NCBI GenBank assembly: GCA_015680685.1
Contig: MNCI01018080.1
Coordinates: 289,630 to 353,629 of the forward strand
Origin: Gnetum montanum
Lineage: Eukaryota; Streptophyta; Gnetopsida; Gnetales; Gnetaceae
Direction of reading: 5' to 3'
DNA: 64,000 bases
Positions 9,227 to 21,235 of this stretch are shown piece by piece; within the stretch, counting starts at the first letter, position 1; each line of letters starts with the position of its first letter. Under the pieces are notes generated by a model. It was not told the DNA's origin. It did no database searches and saw nothing but the letters and a program-made list of their open reading frames with translations. The position numbers and the translations under genes are program-made.

Positions 9227-12025
9227 TCACACCATCCCTAGTGGCGGTGGTTTTGATAGGCCTTCACCAACCTCTGGTGCATGTGGCGACTGTAGTGTGG
9301 AAGATGGTTGTCCTGCAGTAGCTGCAACTTCCAAAGGTAACAAAAAAGCCTCCAGCAGAACTCTCATTCTCTCTTTTTTACTTTTTGGATCCTTCACCAT
9401 CCAAGCAGCTTCACTAATGTGTGCTAGAACTGGAACATCCCAAGGGCATGGAACTATTTTTATTCGATATCAAATGCTCAGACTAATGTTTGTAGCTGTT
9501 GGTAGTCATTCATTTGTTGGGCGAAGTTCTTAGCGACTGCACGTTGTCCTTCAAAATGAGTGCAGAGAACCTTGAGTTTCACATTTGCTATTTCCAACTT
9601 CTGTTTCGTCACTTTATGCATTTGGAACTTGCCCTCATATAAAGAATACGAGGTGGCCACTTGCTTTTCTAGGTTAGACCGTGGCCTTCCGACTGTTAGC
9701 ATAGCCAGGTTTGCATAACGAAGGTTGGCTAACTCCATGTATTTTGTCATTTCTTCAATTTGCATCTCCTTGAGGTGGATCTCAGCCTGGTTGTAGGCAT
9801 TCAATACATTGAAGATGGGTTGGCACACCTCACCTCCTTCTTGGAGCTATTAGAGTGCTTGGTTTAGTTTGGCCTTTACGACTTGAATCTCTTTTTCATT
9901 TACTTCTTTTTGCAATCCCACTTGGTCCCTATAGTGATTTTTAACTTTTTCAAACTTAAGGGCTTTATTTTTCCAAGTGGCAATTTCGATAGCTAATTTT
10001 TGTCACAAGGCTCAAACTTACTCTATAGACAAATTACAATTTTCAAAAACCAATCTTCTCACATTAGTGTTTACCCTAGCTAGCTCCTCCTGCTATTGGT
10101 GGATGAAGTCTTTCATGTGTTGATATTCAACACCAACATTGTGCAGGCGATGAACTTCCGTGGCCAACTTGACATTCTCCTGGTGAACCTCTACCAAGTC
10201 CTTGTTTAGATGGTATGAATGAGCATTTTTCAAGGACTTATCAAAGATTACCAACTCTCACTCATCCTCAACCATCTGAAGTTTGGTTTGAAGCTATTAA
10301 AAAGCTTCATCTTTGGTGAGTCTGCGGTTGAGGAGAGCTAGATCAACAAGTTGGGCCCTTAATTGGGCAACTTCCATCACCAAGCATTGATAATTTGCTT
10401 GTGCTACTTCAAGTTTCCCCTCCAAGATGAGACACTTACCCCTTGCTAAGAGTAGCTTCGACTTGGTTGTAGTAATGTTATCTGGAAGATTAAAGACATC
10501 CAGAAGTAGTTGCCTGATTCCCACTAGTTGGTCCAACAATTCTTCATGTTGGACTACGTTGATCCTGCTACATGAAATTCCTACGGATGTCTGTACATCT
10601 TCAAGTCCATGTACATCTGGTACAGGCATTACAAGTGCATTAAGAATCATAGCAATTGTGTCAGCAACCACTTCAGCTGTAATTTCTTGTCCTTGGTGTT
10701 GCATCACCAAGACAGTCACCTCCTCTCCATCCTCCAAGCGTACTGAAAAAGTAGTGGCATTTCTTGAAATTTTAGGAAATAATTATTGGGTGGAGACCAT
10801 TACATCTCAAACACTAGGATCAGTTCTTGTAGGTACTTATCTTTGGGCGATAGAAAACATCGACCCTACTCCCTCTAGTAGACTCACTTTGAAGATGGCT
10901 CATTGTAGGGCGATAAATTGAAGGGTCTTGTCCTCCACCGATTCCTACAGATCACTCTTGTTGGCTCAAGAGCAATTGTTGGATCTTGAGTATGTGTTCT
11001 ATGATTATCTGCGAGCCTGACCTTGTTTTTTGTGCAAGTGGTGGAGGTGGTTGCTACTCTTCCTCGAGTCATGTGGTGGCTGGAGTCTTATCCTTCATCA
11101 TCTCTTGCCACGAGGCAATTGGGGCATGTCAAAATGTGTCATTGGCATATCATGCTATCCCTACTTGTTTGCACAATTTCTTGATTAAGCAAGGAAAGGG
11201 TAGAGCCCACATTCCACATTCACTTTTAGCGAATCTTTTCTCAATCTCTAGGAACAGCAACTATGGAAGGTTGATAAGGAGTTTTTCGCTTTGAGCGGCA
11301 CATGCACAAGTAGAGAACGTAGCAATCTTGCTAGGTCTTATCATTGGATTCAAGTGGTAAGGCGCAATTTTTGAGTATACCCTCTCTACAGTGGTTAAAG
11401 TACCAAACTCCTTGCGTTCTACCCCATAGCATCGCCTAATTCACTTCCCTTTTACCTTAGGATCTATTTGTTTGGGGATCTTTGCCACATTAGCTCTAGT
11501 CTCTGGCAACCCTAGATCTTGTTAAATTGCTTCTACAGAGTAAGAGACATAAATGTCTTTGATTATTACTCTAGACCCTAGCTACCAATTCATCTAGAGG
11601 AGGTAAGTCTCTCCTAGGTGCCATTCACTATTGGATGTGATGATTCGCCACATAGGAGAGCTTTGCAATTGGGTCTTGACTTCTTTTGGTGCATTCTCAA
11701 GAAATGGTCCTAAGTTCAACTCTTGCAGGACCATTCATTGTAGTTCCCTTGGCTTAATAGCATCAAGGCATGCCTGGGTCAGGGTGACCTCAAGCTGTGG
11801 TGCTACCATTGGAGTCTCATCCCCTTGCGATTGTTTGCTAGGGATCTTCTCTTCAGGAATTTGATGAACAAATTCCACATCAGGTCCTTCGTGAAGGGGG
11901 CTAGTTGCGTGTGAGCCCTTCGCATGCTCTGGATGTTGCACACCTTGTCCTCTTCCCATTCTTGGTCACTTGTCCCTTGGTTGGGATGGTCCTAATCCCC
12001 TTGGATGCCTTGATTTGGGTGCCAT
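9227..12025 (-). pseudogene. Athila-like extra ORF (PF20167-like plus coiled coil), element A
   Basis: ATG at 12025-12023 gives MAPKSRHPRGLGPS, matching C. Landmarks in order: LTQACLDAIKPREL near 11760, a region before the core with WIRRCYGVERKEFGTL (about 11440-11390), YHLNPMIRPSK, LLFLEIEKRFAKSE and ALPFPCLIKKLCKQVGIA (about 11160), then MMKDKTPATT. Charged Leu/Gln/Glu-rich segments at about 10740-9480 look coiled-coil (for example EEVTVLVMQHQGQEI). The end is KPPPLGMV before TGA at 9229-9227. At least six stops or shifts are visible. It lies after integrase and the spacer, on the same strand as pol. In Athila elements this slot is called env-like; the sequence resembles PF20167 better than any envelope protein. 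Function unknown. Confidence 0.65.
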
Positions 12026-14030
12026 ATGAAATCAAGCATAATCATAAATTAAAATGTGCACAAGTTGCTCGAAATGGCAATCATAAACCTTCTCATTTTG
12101 ACCAAGTTATGATACTGGAACATGCATCCCATTAGATTTTTTGAATTATATTTGAGGGGTTAGAGAAAAAACAATAAGGCATGAGTTGTAATTTCAACTA
12201 TTGTTTTTGTTCCTTCCCTTAAGAGGTGTTATGTCTTTGATAATTATAATGATTATAGACCTCACCCTCCCATGATGAAAAGCATGCCTCCGGTTGTGAA
12301 AGAGGGAAAGGACAGGTAGATTAGGACACCCGGTATAAAAAGGTAGGTGCATGGGAAGAAGAGGGAATGCCAAAAAAATGGAAAAAACTCCCCCAACTTG
12401 TATGCACAAATGGAAAAAAGTCATAACGCAACGGTGGTATATATAGATTTTTTGCACTGTGTCGATAAGGCTGCATATACGGGGCTATGTATACGCAGGG
12501 GGCTACATATATGGGGCCTAGTTAATGCAGGTTGCTGAACATGTTGACTAGCATTGACTAATGAAGAAAAAGCCCAAAAATTTGAATTGGAATAGAAAAT
12601 TGGGATGGTTTAAGAGTTGAGAGATTGGGGAATCAGCTGATAGAAAGAGGAAGGTAATTGGTCTTAGAAAAAAGAGTCAAGGGTTGGAGAATGTCATGAG
12701 ATAGAACTCTGCAGAGAAGAATGTGTGTGATGGTTAGTGCAACAATATCAAGAGGATAGGAGGCTAACAAGAGGAACCAAGGGATATGCAAGTGGGTCCT
12801 CCCCATAGTAGGCAGTAGCCTTAGTAGCCCTTGCATAGCATCAACATGGGAATCCGTGGGTCCTGTAGTTAATGAAAGGTGACTGCGAGTTAATACTCAC
12901 ATCCATGAGAACCTGCCGAAGCATTAGGAGTTCACGTAAATCATGACAAACAATCAAAACATAAAACTAGAATTGAGGTGAGACATGGAGAGAAATGGGT
13001 GAAGAGAGAGGAGTGGAAAATGAAATTCTAATTATTGGTCACATGAAACCCCATGTGAAGTTTGTGGTTAAGTGACACAGTAGGATCCATCCCTAGTTCA
13101 GACCCAAAACCAACCACATATAGTGACATCGCAGCAACATACAAAGACTCGTCCATCCCTAGGAGTACAAGAATGCACTCACAAATAACCAGCACTCCAA
13201 CATGAGTGAGAGAAAGGAAGTGAAAAAGGGGCTAGGTTAGAGGGGATGAAGCAAGTCCCATAACTAGTGCTTGTAGCCCATTAGAGGCAGTCTAAGGGGT
13301 GTGCTTTGAATTCCCATATATTTTCTTTTATTATTTATTTTTACTTTTTGGGAACCACACCATGAAAAGACCCATGCATTTTTTTACATGCATTTGGCCA
13401 AGGGGTGTGCTTTGAATCCTCATGTTTTTATTTTTTTTTTTGCTATGAGGACCACACCATGCAAGGCCAAATTGCCAAGGAACTTCTGAGTATGAGAGGA
13501 CTTGGAGTGGTACGAAATCTATGAGGACACTTTCACAAACTAGGGAACAGAAAAGTACAAAGAATGTTGCATTCCCCTTGAAGTCACACCCTAGTCAAAC
13601 CATTGGGTCATCCCCAAGTCTAGGAACTACACAAGTCACAAATTAATTAAAATGTTTTTAATTGAAGGGGATTGACATGTTTCCAAAAGAAGGAAAACCA
13701 TGGAATGGATGATATGGACTCACTACCTATTTTATGAGATGAAAGTATATGTAACTTCCTAGAACAACAATGCGAGGGCAGGAGCTAGATATAATAGGTG
13801 GACCATACACACAACCCATCGCAATGAGAAACAACCGCATCAGTAGAAATTAAGCACACACACGCACACATAAAAATAAATAAACAAACAAACAAATAGA
13901 GAAGTAAATATAGAAAGAAAAACTAGGTAAGAATGAACAAACATATGAACAATGTTATAAAAAAAAAGTGTAAAACAAAAAAGTTTCAAAAATAGTGAGG
14001 AGCTTAGTAGAGTGGGTTAGCATGGAGAAT
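12026..14030 (-). other. Spacer between pol and extra ORF, element A
   Basis: Stop-dense, with no convincing protein. It aligns in blocks with 27675-29620 of B and with 1081-3177 of C reversed. It holds low-complexity AC/AAAC runs at about 13852-13905 and purine-rich repeats near 13310-13450 including two GGGGTGTGCTTTGAAT copies. The promoter-like part is listed separately. Confidence 0.65.
12438..12560 (-). promoter_or_regulatory. Internal U3-like promoter, element A (TATA 12438-12445)
   Basis: The minus strand reads TTCATTAGTCAATGCTAGTC, then AGGCCCCATATATGTAGCCC, GCGTATAC and GTATATGCAGCC, then TATATATACC. The A LTR U3 reads CTCATTAGTCGATATGTC, GGGCC, GATATACGCAGC, GGCCCCATCGACGC, then TATAAATA. 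The order and spacing of shared words suggest the spacer contains a diverged copy of U3, about 400 bp before the extra ORF start at 12025. Confidence 0.55.
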
Positions 14031-14050
14031 GGTCTCCCCCACGACTAGGC
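14031..14050 (-). other. Buried polypurine-tract-like site, element A
   Basis: The minus strand reads GCCTAGTCGTGGGGGAGACC, nearly the same as the true tract next to the 3' LTR (AGTCGTGGGGGTA). It sits at the end of pol, as in C (1061-1080) and, decayed, in B (about 29617-29636). Confidence 0.5.
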
Positions 14051-15250
14051 TGGAAGGAGTAGACCTGAAAAATGGAACAAGGTTTTCCCTGTGATGATAT
14101 GGTAGTAGCACTGGTGTTATGGAGTTTGTAGAAAGGTTTTAATTGTTGCCTATTAACTAACTATGTTTTTGTGGGGTCCTCAGGTTTGTGTATAAGCAAG
14201 GCCCCATATGGGAAGGTTTCGAAGATAATAGAAGATCCCTTCCATAGTGTTTGAAACTTAGTACATTGCGGTACATGTGTGGGATTCCAGTAGAGTACCT
14301 TATTTCCACATCAAAATGTTACCTTTCGAATCCTAAGATCATGACATTTTTTATTATAGGCCTTGTGTATCTCATTTGATGATAGGGCTACTAATCGATT
14401 TTCATCTAGCACACTCAAGTTGATAATTCATTCTTGTTGTGTTAGTGGCAAGTCAAGACCCAAGTCACTGGGCGTAGATAGTATTCGGAGTTCTGCCTGG
14501 ACTGGAAGTTCGGTAACTTCCCGTACACTAACTCGTAAGGAGAGTAACCTATAGGAAGTTTCCATGTGGAGCCATAGGCCTAGAGGGCATCATTAAGTTT
14601 TTTGCTCCAGTCCCTCCTATATTTATTGATGGTTCTAGTGAGGATTTTGGTAATCTTCCTATTGGTGACTTCGGCTTGCCTGTTGGCTTGGGGGTGATAA
14701 GATGTTGTAAATTTATGGTCAACCCCTAAGTGTTGCATGAGTTTATGAAAAGTGGTGCCCATAAAATGAGTTCCATTGTCTAAGATGAGTGCACGTGGCA
14801 CTCCAAACCTATTTATGATTTGCTGTTGGACAAACCATGTGGTTGTGTTTGAGGAATAGTTGGTGATGGCTGCCGCCTCCACCCACTTTGTGCAATAGTC
14901 AATAGTGACGATGATGTATGCCTTCCTATTGGACATGGGTGTGATGGGACCCATGAAGTCGATGCCCCAAATATCAAAGGGTTCCAGTGGCTGGGTCCAT
15001 TGTTGAGGTTCCTCCATTTGTGCGGTCATCCCACCATCTCTCTGACATCATTCATAGGAGTGGGCGAACCATTGTGCATCCCTAAAGAGTGGAGGCCAGT
15101 AATATCCTGCAAGCAGGATCTTAATGGCCATGCGTTGTCTAGCATAATGGCCCCCACAAGGGCCCTTGTAAGCATCTTGAAGGACGCACAATGTATCTTC
15201 ATTAGGGACACAACATCGAACCAAGCCGTCTACACACACCTTATAAAGGT
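14051..15250 (-). pseudogene. Integrase, element A
   Basis: The zinc-binding N-domain appears at about 15240-15050 (RCCVPNED, GGHYARQRMAIKILLAGYYW, then an HSYE.CQR end). The catalytic core is open over 149 codons at 15029-14580: WGIDFMG gives the first Asp, LILDNGTHF the second, QAEVTNR the Glu. I count 35 residues between the second Asp and the Glu, the canonical DD35E spacing. After it comes PIGYSPYELVYGKLP-like sequence and the C-terminal tail to about 14100. No chromodomain is seen, as expected for Athila. Stops separate the N-domain from the core (one TGA just upstream of MTAQMEE), so it is not functional as is, but the catalytic triad survives. Confidence 0.85.
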
Positions 15251-16929
15251 GTTCATTAATTTCTATGAAGTGCTTGGCCTTATGGAGAAACTATTATTTC
15301 TACCGATTATCCCACTCCTTTGGTAATTCTTGGGTTATGAGATAGGTGAGGATGTGGCTGAACCAAGGTGATTCTTTGGGCATTTGCTTATTGATTGTTG
15401 TAGTGAAGAGGAGTTCATTTGGAAATTGGTCAGAGAGTGGCTCCTCCTCTTTTGTGTTATCCCATTGCACCAAGACAAGTGGTTAGCAACCACATTCTCA
15501 GTTCCCTTCCTATCTATCATAGTAAGGTCAAATTCCTGAAGAATCACAAGCCACTGCATGATGTGGGGGCTTATCGTTGGTTTGTTCATTAGGAATCAGA
15601 TGGCACTGTGGTCAGTATGTACAAACACCTTGTACCCGAGGACATAGTGTTGGAATTTTTCCAAGGCAAACACCACCACCATTAATTCCTTTTTGGTGGT
15701 GGTGTAGTTGAGCTGAGCACCCACAATGCTGTGGTTGGCATAGTGAATATAGTATGGGCATCTCTGGTTGTCCCACTATGTAAGCACAGATCCCAATGCA
15801 TAGTTAGATGCATCCGTCATGATGTGGAAGGGTCTAGACCAATAGGGTGCCTGTAAAATTGGAGTTTCTACAAGTTTCTATTTAAGTGTTTAGAATGTAG
15901 ATTTACATTCCCTAGTCCAAAAAAATGGAGCATCTTTCTTTGTGAGTTCCACCAACAGCTTGGCAATCTTTGAGAAATTTTCGATGAAGCGTCAGTAGTA
16001 ACCAGTGTGGCCAAGGAATGACTAGACTTGGTTAATTGGTGATTCCTTGGATGACCCTAATTTTTTCAAGGTCTACACTAATCCATGCTTGTGAAATGCG
16101 GTGCCCTAGAATAATGCCCTCTTGGACCATTAAGTGGCTCTTTTGCTAGTTGAGCTATAGATTAGTTTCTACACATCTTTTCAAAACTTGCTCAAGGTGG
16201 TCCAAGGCTTGTTCAAATGTTGCTCCATAGATAGAGAAGTCATCCATAAAGACTTCTATCCCATTGCCAATTTGTTCTTAGAAGATGTTGAGGACAACAT
16301 GTTGGAAAGTTGTAGGCGCATTGTACAGGCCAAAGGGCATCTTCTTATATGCGAAAGTCCCTTAGGGACTTGTAAATATTATCTTGGCCTGGTCTTCAGG
16401 TGTGATTTGGATTTGGTTATAGCCACTATAACCATCCAAAAAGCTATAGTAACAATGCCCCATAATGGTACCCAACACTTGGTCCACAAATGGGAGTGGA
16501 AGTGATCCTTGAAGGTAGCTATGTTTAGTAGTTGGAAATCTATACAGACCCTCCATTTTCCATCCTTCTTTGGCACAATAACAAGTGGGCTAACCTATTC
16601 ACTATTCACAATGGAATAGATGAACCTTGCTTTCAGCAATTGCTTGATCTCATCCTTGACTACTTGCTTCAGTTTGGGGTTCAACCGACTTTGTGGTTGT
16701 TGTCGTGGCTTCATGGAGGAGTCAATATAAATCTGATGTTGGCATACCTTGGGATCAACACTTGTTAATTCAAGGTATGACCATGCAAAAGTGGGCTCCC
16801 ATTTGTTCACCACCTTTAGCAATTTTTTCTTCTGTGTAGGAGCAAGAGTGGCATTGATAATTACCGACTTGCCATTCTGCAAAAATGCATATTCTAAATT
16901 GGCTGGTAAGGATTTGAGTTCCAAAGGCT
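15251..16929 (-). pseudogene. Reverse transcriptase and RNase H, element A
   Basis: The RT N-part is open at 16924-16595 (LELTSVDPKVCQH; KDEIKQLLKARFIY). Next come WRVCIDFQLLN, FLDGYSGYNQIQITPEDQAK (first catalytic Asp) and GIEVFMDDFSIYGAT, whose FMDD at 16239-16250 is the polymerase centre. RNase H follows: VFVHTDHSAIRFLMNK near 15640-15590 and LQEFDLTMIDRKGTENVV at 15540. The FMDDF motif is typical of the Athila lineage. Several stops and shifts between blocks (for example near 16000-16180) make it a pseudogene, though the key residues I can see are retained. Confidence 0.85.
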
Positions 16930-17784
16930 CTTGCTTAAAACTTTCAGGGATCTATAACTTTCCCTAATCATCACGGTCATCAACAGTGGAGACTTGTTGA
17001 TGGACCTTTTCCAAATCATTCATGCGCTCTACATAGATGGATACAAATCCCTTAGATGGTTTCATGCATAAAGTGCTGCTATTAGAGTCAGCGGTCAGCC
17101 ATTGGGTGCCTTCTTGATTTGTGGCTGTTGCATACAGGCATTGTTAAACTTGTGATTCTTCAGCACATTGATTGCATGCTTGAATAGATGTCCGTTTAGC
17201 GGACCATAGTTTCACTCGGAGTCACTGTACACAATGCATGGGACGTGCTTCTTCTTGATCTTTCCAAAAATATTTTCTTTTGAAATTTCAAGGGAAAGAT
17301 CTCAGAGTCCCAATCATGCATCCACCATGCTAAGCCAGGATCTTCCCATTATGATTGGAAAATTCCCCTTGCAATTCTTAACATGAATGACCAGGAAGTC
17401 AGCAGGATAGGGCCACCCATAAATGGTGGTTACAATGTCTTCCACCAATCCTAAGGGAACAGTAATGGATTATTCTACAAGCTCAAGTCAAATGTTGCTT
17501 TTCTTTAATGGGGGTAGGTTCTAAGTCTTGTACATGTCATGTGAAATCAAATTGATGCCTGACCTCAAATCTAAAAGAGCTTTATATGGCTCATTTCTTG
17601 CCACTTGAAGATAGATGAGGGGACTTCTCAGATTAGTCAATTTCTGAGGAAGATGTCCTACCTTTATCCAGTCCATCATAGCATGTGTGAGCATGACTAT
17701 TTGTATGTTAGGAGGTGTTTGGTTTGAAGGTTGCTCAAAGGGTTCAATAGTGGAGGCGATTGAAGGTTCAGAGGCACTAGCCAT
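16930..17784 (-). pseudogene. Aspartic protease and linker to RT, element A
   Basis: The 17784-17521 frame ends with PYKALLDLRSGINLISHDMY. Athila proteases carry ALCDLGASINLM at this place, so the active-site triad (normally D-[ST]-G or its Athila variant) reads DLRSG here, with a G to R change. Upstream, IKVGHLPQKLTNLRSPLIYL resembles the N-terminal strand. The downstream linker to 16930 holds short homologous pieces broken by stops. Retropepsin-type enzyme, self-processing of Gag-Pol. Confidence 0.7.
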
Positions 17785-20152
17785 AGGTGTGTGTGAGGGT
17801 ATGTTTGGGTTATTAGGCTAGAAAAAGGGACGTTTCCATGGTTTCACTTTTGGTCCACTTAGCTAAGAAGCTGGTTGTAAGTTGATAGCCCTCATAACAT
17901 TACATTGCTGTGGTTGTGGTGGTATTTTCCCCTGCATAAGTGGAGCAGGAGGTAGCTGAGTGGGGTGTTGATGAGTAGGGACAATAGGAGAAGGTGATGG
18001 AAGATAGTAGAGATGTGGGTTCTTGCCCCTAGCTGATGGAGACTATGTTCAGAAGTATTCTAGGGGGTAGTAATGATTTTGAAAAGTCACGTGACTAGAA
18101 GAGTCCTGTGGGGAGACTGGTTGCTGAACATAGTACCCATAAGGGTCTGGTTGTCAATAAGGGTACTACTGCCTTGGAGGTGGCATCCCCCACGATTGTG
18201 GATGATACCATTGCTGGAAATATTTATAAGGTTGCAACAATGCTCCACTGGGATAATAACCTTGTTGCTAGTGGAATTGCCTAGGATTGCCTTGTGGGTA
18301 AGGCAATCTTCCAGGTGTTTGCCTCTTTACTAAATGAGGATTCAATGCATACATCCCAGACTCTTGTAGATGCAACACCACAGGACAACACCCCTTAGAA
18401 TGTTTGTATTGGCATATGTCACACTCATCATCATCTTTTGTATTAAAGTCTACAACCTATTCTGCTACAAAAAATTTACCCTTACCTTTATGGTAGGCAC
18501 GTTCAGCTTCCTTTCTCCTACGCTGATTGTGATCATTACTTTGCTCTTTGGACTCCTCTGCAATTTTCAAAAAAATTTGAAATTTTTTATCTAAAGAATC
18601 CCACATCTTGTCAACCTTGGCTGATATTTCAGAAGTAAATTTTTGTAGGGGCAAGGTTTTACAGTTCACTGCTACATCCAGTGGTGATTCTTCCTCATCT
18701 TCACAGAATTGGACTTCCCTCTTTCAGATGGAAGGATCCCGATTATACTCTTTTTCCCTTTCCTTTTTTCTTAGTTCCCCCTCTTCTTTAGCCACTTGCT
18801 CAATTAAGCACTACAGTTGATGGACCCTTAGCTTCGATAGTTATCCTTAAGCGTAAACGTCAAGGGTCTTTCTGGTTTCAAAGCGAAGCCCATCTATGAT
18901 ATGGTGAAGCTATGTCTGCTGAGAGTAGCCATGACTAGGGCATCGATGTAATAATGAGTAGTATCTACTCATGGCCACATCCAAGGGTTCATGACCACCT
19001 TGCTTCAACCCTTGGATCTATCATCTCAGGTTAGCCACTCTAGAGGAGGTTTGATACTTATCATTGAAAATTTCTAGCATCATACTCCATCTCCTGATTG
19101 ATTCCAGCTCCAAAGACTAGTACGAGCTTTCTGCTTCTTTGATGAGTGTGTGGGGGAACAACTTAAGTTTTTGCCAATCATTATCTATGTTTTGCATGGT
19201 GCAAGCATCATGAAATGCTTGCAGGTGAGTCTGTGGATCGCAATTATGTCCCCCTTCAAATTTGGTGATGTTGTTCATGTTAATGCACTTGATTCGACTA
19301 TCTTTCAAGTGCCTACTAAGTATTTGAATTTCCTCGACTATATTGAGCATACTTCGAGTAGCCAATAGTGGTTCATCCTAGTCATAGTCTTGCTGATGGC
19401 CATGATGTTTGTGGCGATTTTGACTACCTCTCCTTTCTTGATGGTGAGACTCACGTGATTGGTCACGCCTTTCCTTACGTCATTCCCTTTGACCCTTGCG
19501 ATCACCATCACCCCGATCCTTTCTACCATGGTTGCGATTAGAATCAAAACCAAGTGAAGATAGAATGGAGAAGAGGGAGGGGAATCGCCACTGCCCTAGT
19601 GTCGATCCCCTCATCTACTTTGATGATGATCCTGATCTTCATGTCCATTCTTGCCTTTGCCATGATCTTTCCTGCATGACCCTCCATCATCTTGGGGTTC
19701 CTAGTTACTTGATTGCTTACTTTGAATGATGGATTGAATGATCTGATGCATTAGAGGAGGTTCGACTAAATGGGAATTGTGAAAGATAGGTTCCTCATCA
19801 TCATGCAGTTCTTGCAAGAATAAGGGGTTACTAAACTATTTCCCCTTCATGTGTTCATGTCGTTCTACCTGCTTCCAATCTCGTACACATTGTGCCTCAC
19901 TTGGACGATAGTCCTAGTAGTTATGACCCTCCATTACGTATTCCACACCGTGGTCCTAAATGCCTAGTCTGGTAAGATTTTGAAGTAAAATTCCAGGAAC
20001 TGATTGGTTAGGAGGTAATATGATGTTACCCTCCATGTCCCACCAGCACAGATGCTCACCCTAATGTAGGATAAAGGTGAAGTTAGGGACATATTCATCC
20101 AGATGCGTGTATACCACATGACATTCCTACGGCACTGGTGGGTTGGATCCAT
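17785..20152 (-). pseudogene. Gag, element A
   Basis: The probable start is ATG 20152 (MDPTHQC), homologous to MSSTHMK in B. After a diverged N-terminus, the gag core lies at about 19310-19100: FEGGHNCDPQTHLQAFHD, IDNDWQKLKLFP. A basic coiled segment (EISAKVDKMWDSLDKKFQ) follows at about 18640. A zinc-knuckle-like ECDICQYKHSKGCCP at about 18430-18390 has CX2CX3HX3C spacing instead of CX2CX4HX4C. A proline/glutamine-rich tail (YYPSG, HQHPTQLPPAP) leads to the protease. Structural protein forming the particle and binding RNA. Many stops. Confidence 0.7.
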
Positions 20153-20320
20153 CTCACATGTGAGAAGAAGACATTCTGGATGTTAGATAATCCGCTAATA
20201 GGTGTGCCTTACTCTTTACTTAGACCACTTAGCATGCATAGATTTTACTATGCTGGGTTCATTCCAATGAAGTGAATGATACTGTTGCTAAGGCTAGATA
20301 GCGCATGTGAGACTAACAGT
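20153..20320 (-). other. 5' untranslated leader, element A
   Basis: About 170 bp between the primer site and the gag start. No other feature seen. Confidence 0.5.
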
Positions 20321-20338
20321 CCCTGACAATGGTGCCAA
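20321..20338 (-). other. Primer binding site (tRNA-Asp type), element A
   Basis: The minus strand reads TTGGCACCATTGTCAGGG right after the LTR end. It is the tRNA-Asp-complementary site known for Athila (TGGCGCCGTTGCCGGGG) with four G-to-A or C-to-T type changes. Confidence 0.8.
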
Positions 20339-21235
20339 TGATGAGCAGCGAGGTACCCCTACGCCCAACCATACAAATTAAGGGCATTCACAGATGACTC
20401 GGTCGAATTCTGTAGACTATAAGCACTTGCATACACCAAACTCTAGCTAGCAAAACCTTATGTTAGAATGGTCATTATCTTCCTAACCTCACTTGTGATG
20501 TTCTAATGCGTTGGTTAAGTGAGATTGAGGTAAATGATTTTTATTGGTTTTCTCTTTATCTTCTAAAATCTACTTCTTGAAATGTAAGAAATGGAGTGTT
20601 GCATAATCTATAATTATTCTATTCTATCTCTTAACTCTCCCTAGCATAAGCAATCGATCCCATCTTTCATGCACATCCTGAGCATCCCCTAACCATTGTT
20701 GGGTTACCAAACGTTAAGTGTCACTAGGTTGTCAAGTGTTGGGCTTACGTTCGAGACAGTCATACTTATGGTTTTTATAGAATATAAAAGAGCAATAACG
20801 ACAAAGTGATAACAATGAAGACGTAAGAAATTATTAAAGCATGGAAATATTAAACTATTTAAATGCTTAAATGATTAAATCTAGATGTTGCAAGGAATGC
20901 TTAAAAATATCATCTTTATTGCCCATCATGCCAATGGGCTCAGGTACATTAGCACTCGAATAAAGAGCTGAACATCTTTCTCACACTTGCTATGGGCACT
21001 TGGAAAATATTCTAACTATTACGGGAACAAACTATAAGGGTTTGGCTACAACTACTCAAAAGATGCCTAAGTGCGGTGAGTGCACACTTATTTATAGCTA
21101 GAGATAGACTTTGTGTAAACTAGGCCACATCAACGCATGGATAGATGTGTCGATGGAGCCATGTCAATGCGATCGTGTATACAGGGCTTGATCGATGTGG
21201 CCCAATCGATGTATCAACTGATGGGCACTTCATCA
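20339..21235 (-). mobile_element. 5' LTR of element A
   Basis: 897 bp, TGATGAG...TTCATCA on the + strand, TATA at 21089-21096 (minus). Pairs with 8090-8986. Differences from it are mostly transitions, including CpG-type losses (for example GCGTATAT versus GTGTATAC). Confidence 0.85.

Larger units (their letters stand above)
8090..21235 (-). mobile_element. Element A: complete Athila-like retrotransposon (13.1 kb)
   Basis: Two 897-bp direct LTRs (8090-8986, 20339-21235) bracket, in minus order, a tRNA-Asp-type primer site, gag, protease, RT, RNase H, integrase, spacer, extra ORF and polypurine tract. Flanks CCTAC (8085-8089) and CCTGC (21236-21240) are a target duplication differing by one transition. 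Athila assignment rests on the primer site, the FMDDF RT motif, the ALLDL.SGINLI protease motif, the lack of a chromodomain and the extra 3' ORF. It is the best preserved element here: RT and integrase catalytic residues remain, although stops are scattered through all genes. Confidence 0.85.

Noticed and set aside
10427-10921. 164-codon + ORF
   Set aside because: It is antisense to the coiled-coil tail of the A extra ORF, which has homologues in B and C; Ser/Thr-rich complement translation is expected there.
9227-12025. Retroviral-type envelope gene
   Set aside because: The position fits the env-like ORF of Athila, but I see no signal peptide, transmembrane anchor or cleavage site; PF20167-like motifs fit better.
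13852-13905. AC/AAAC/AAAT low-complexity tract
   Set aside because: Simple sequence in the A spacer with no sign of function.
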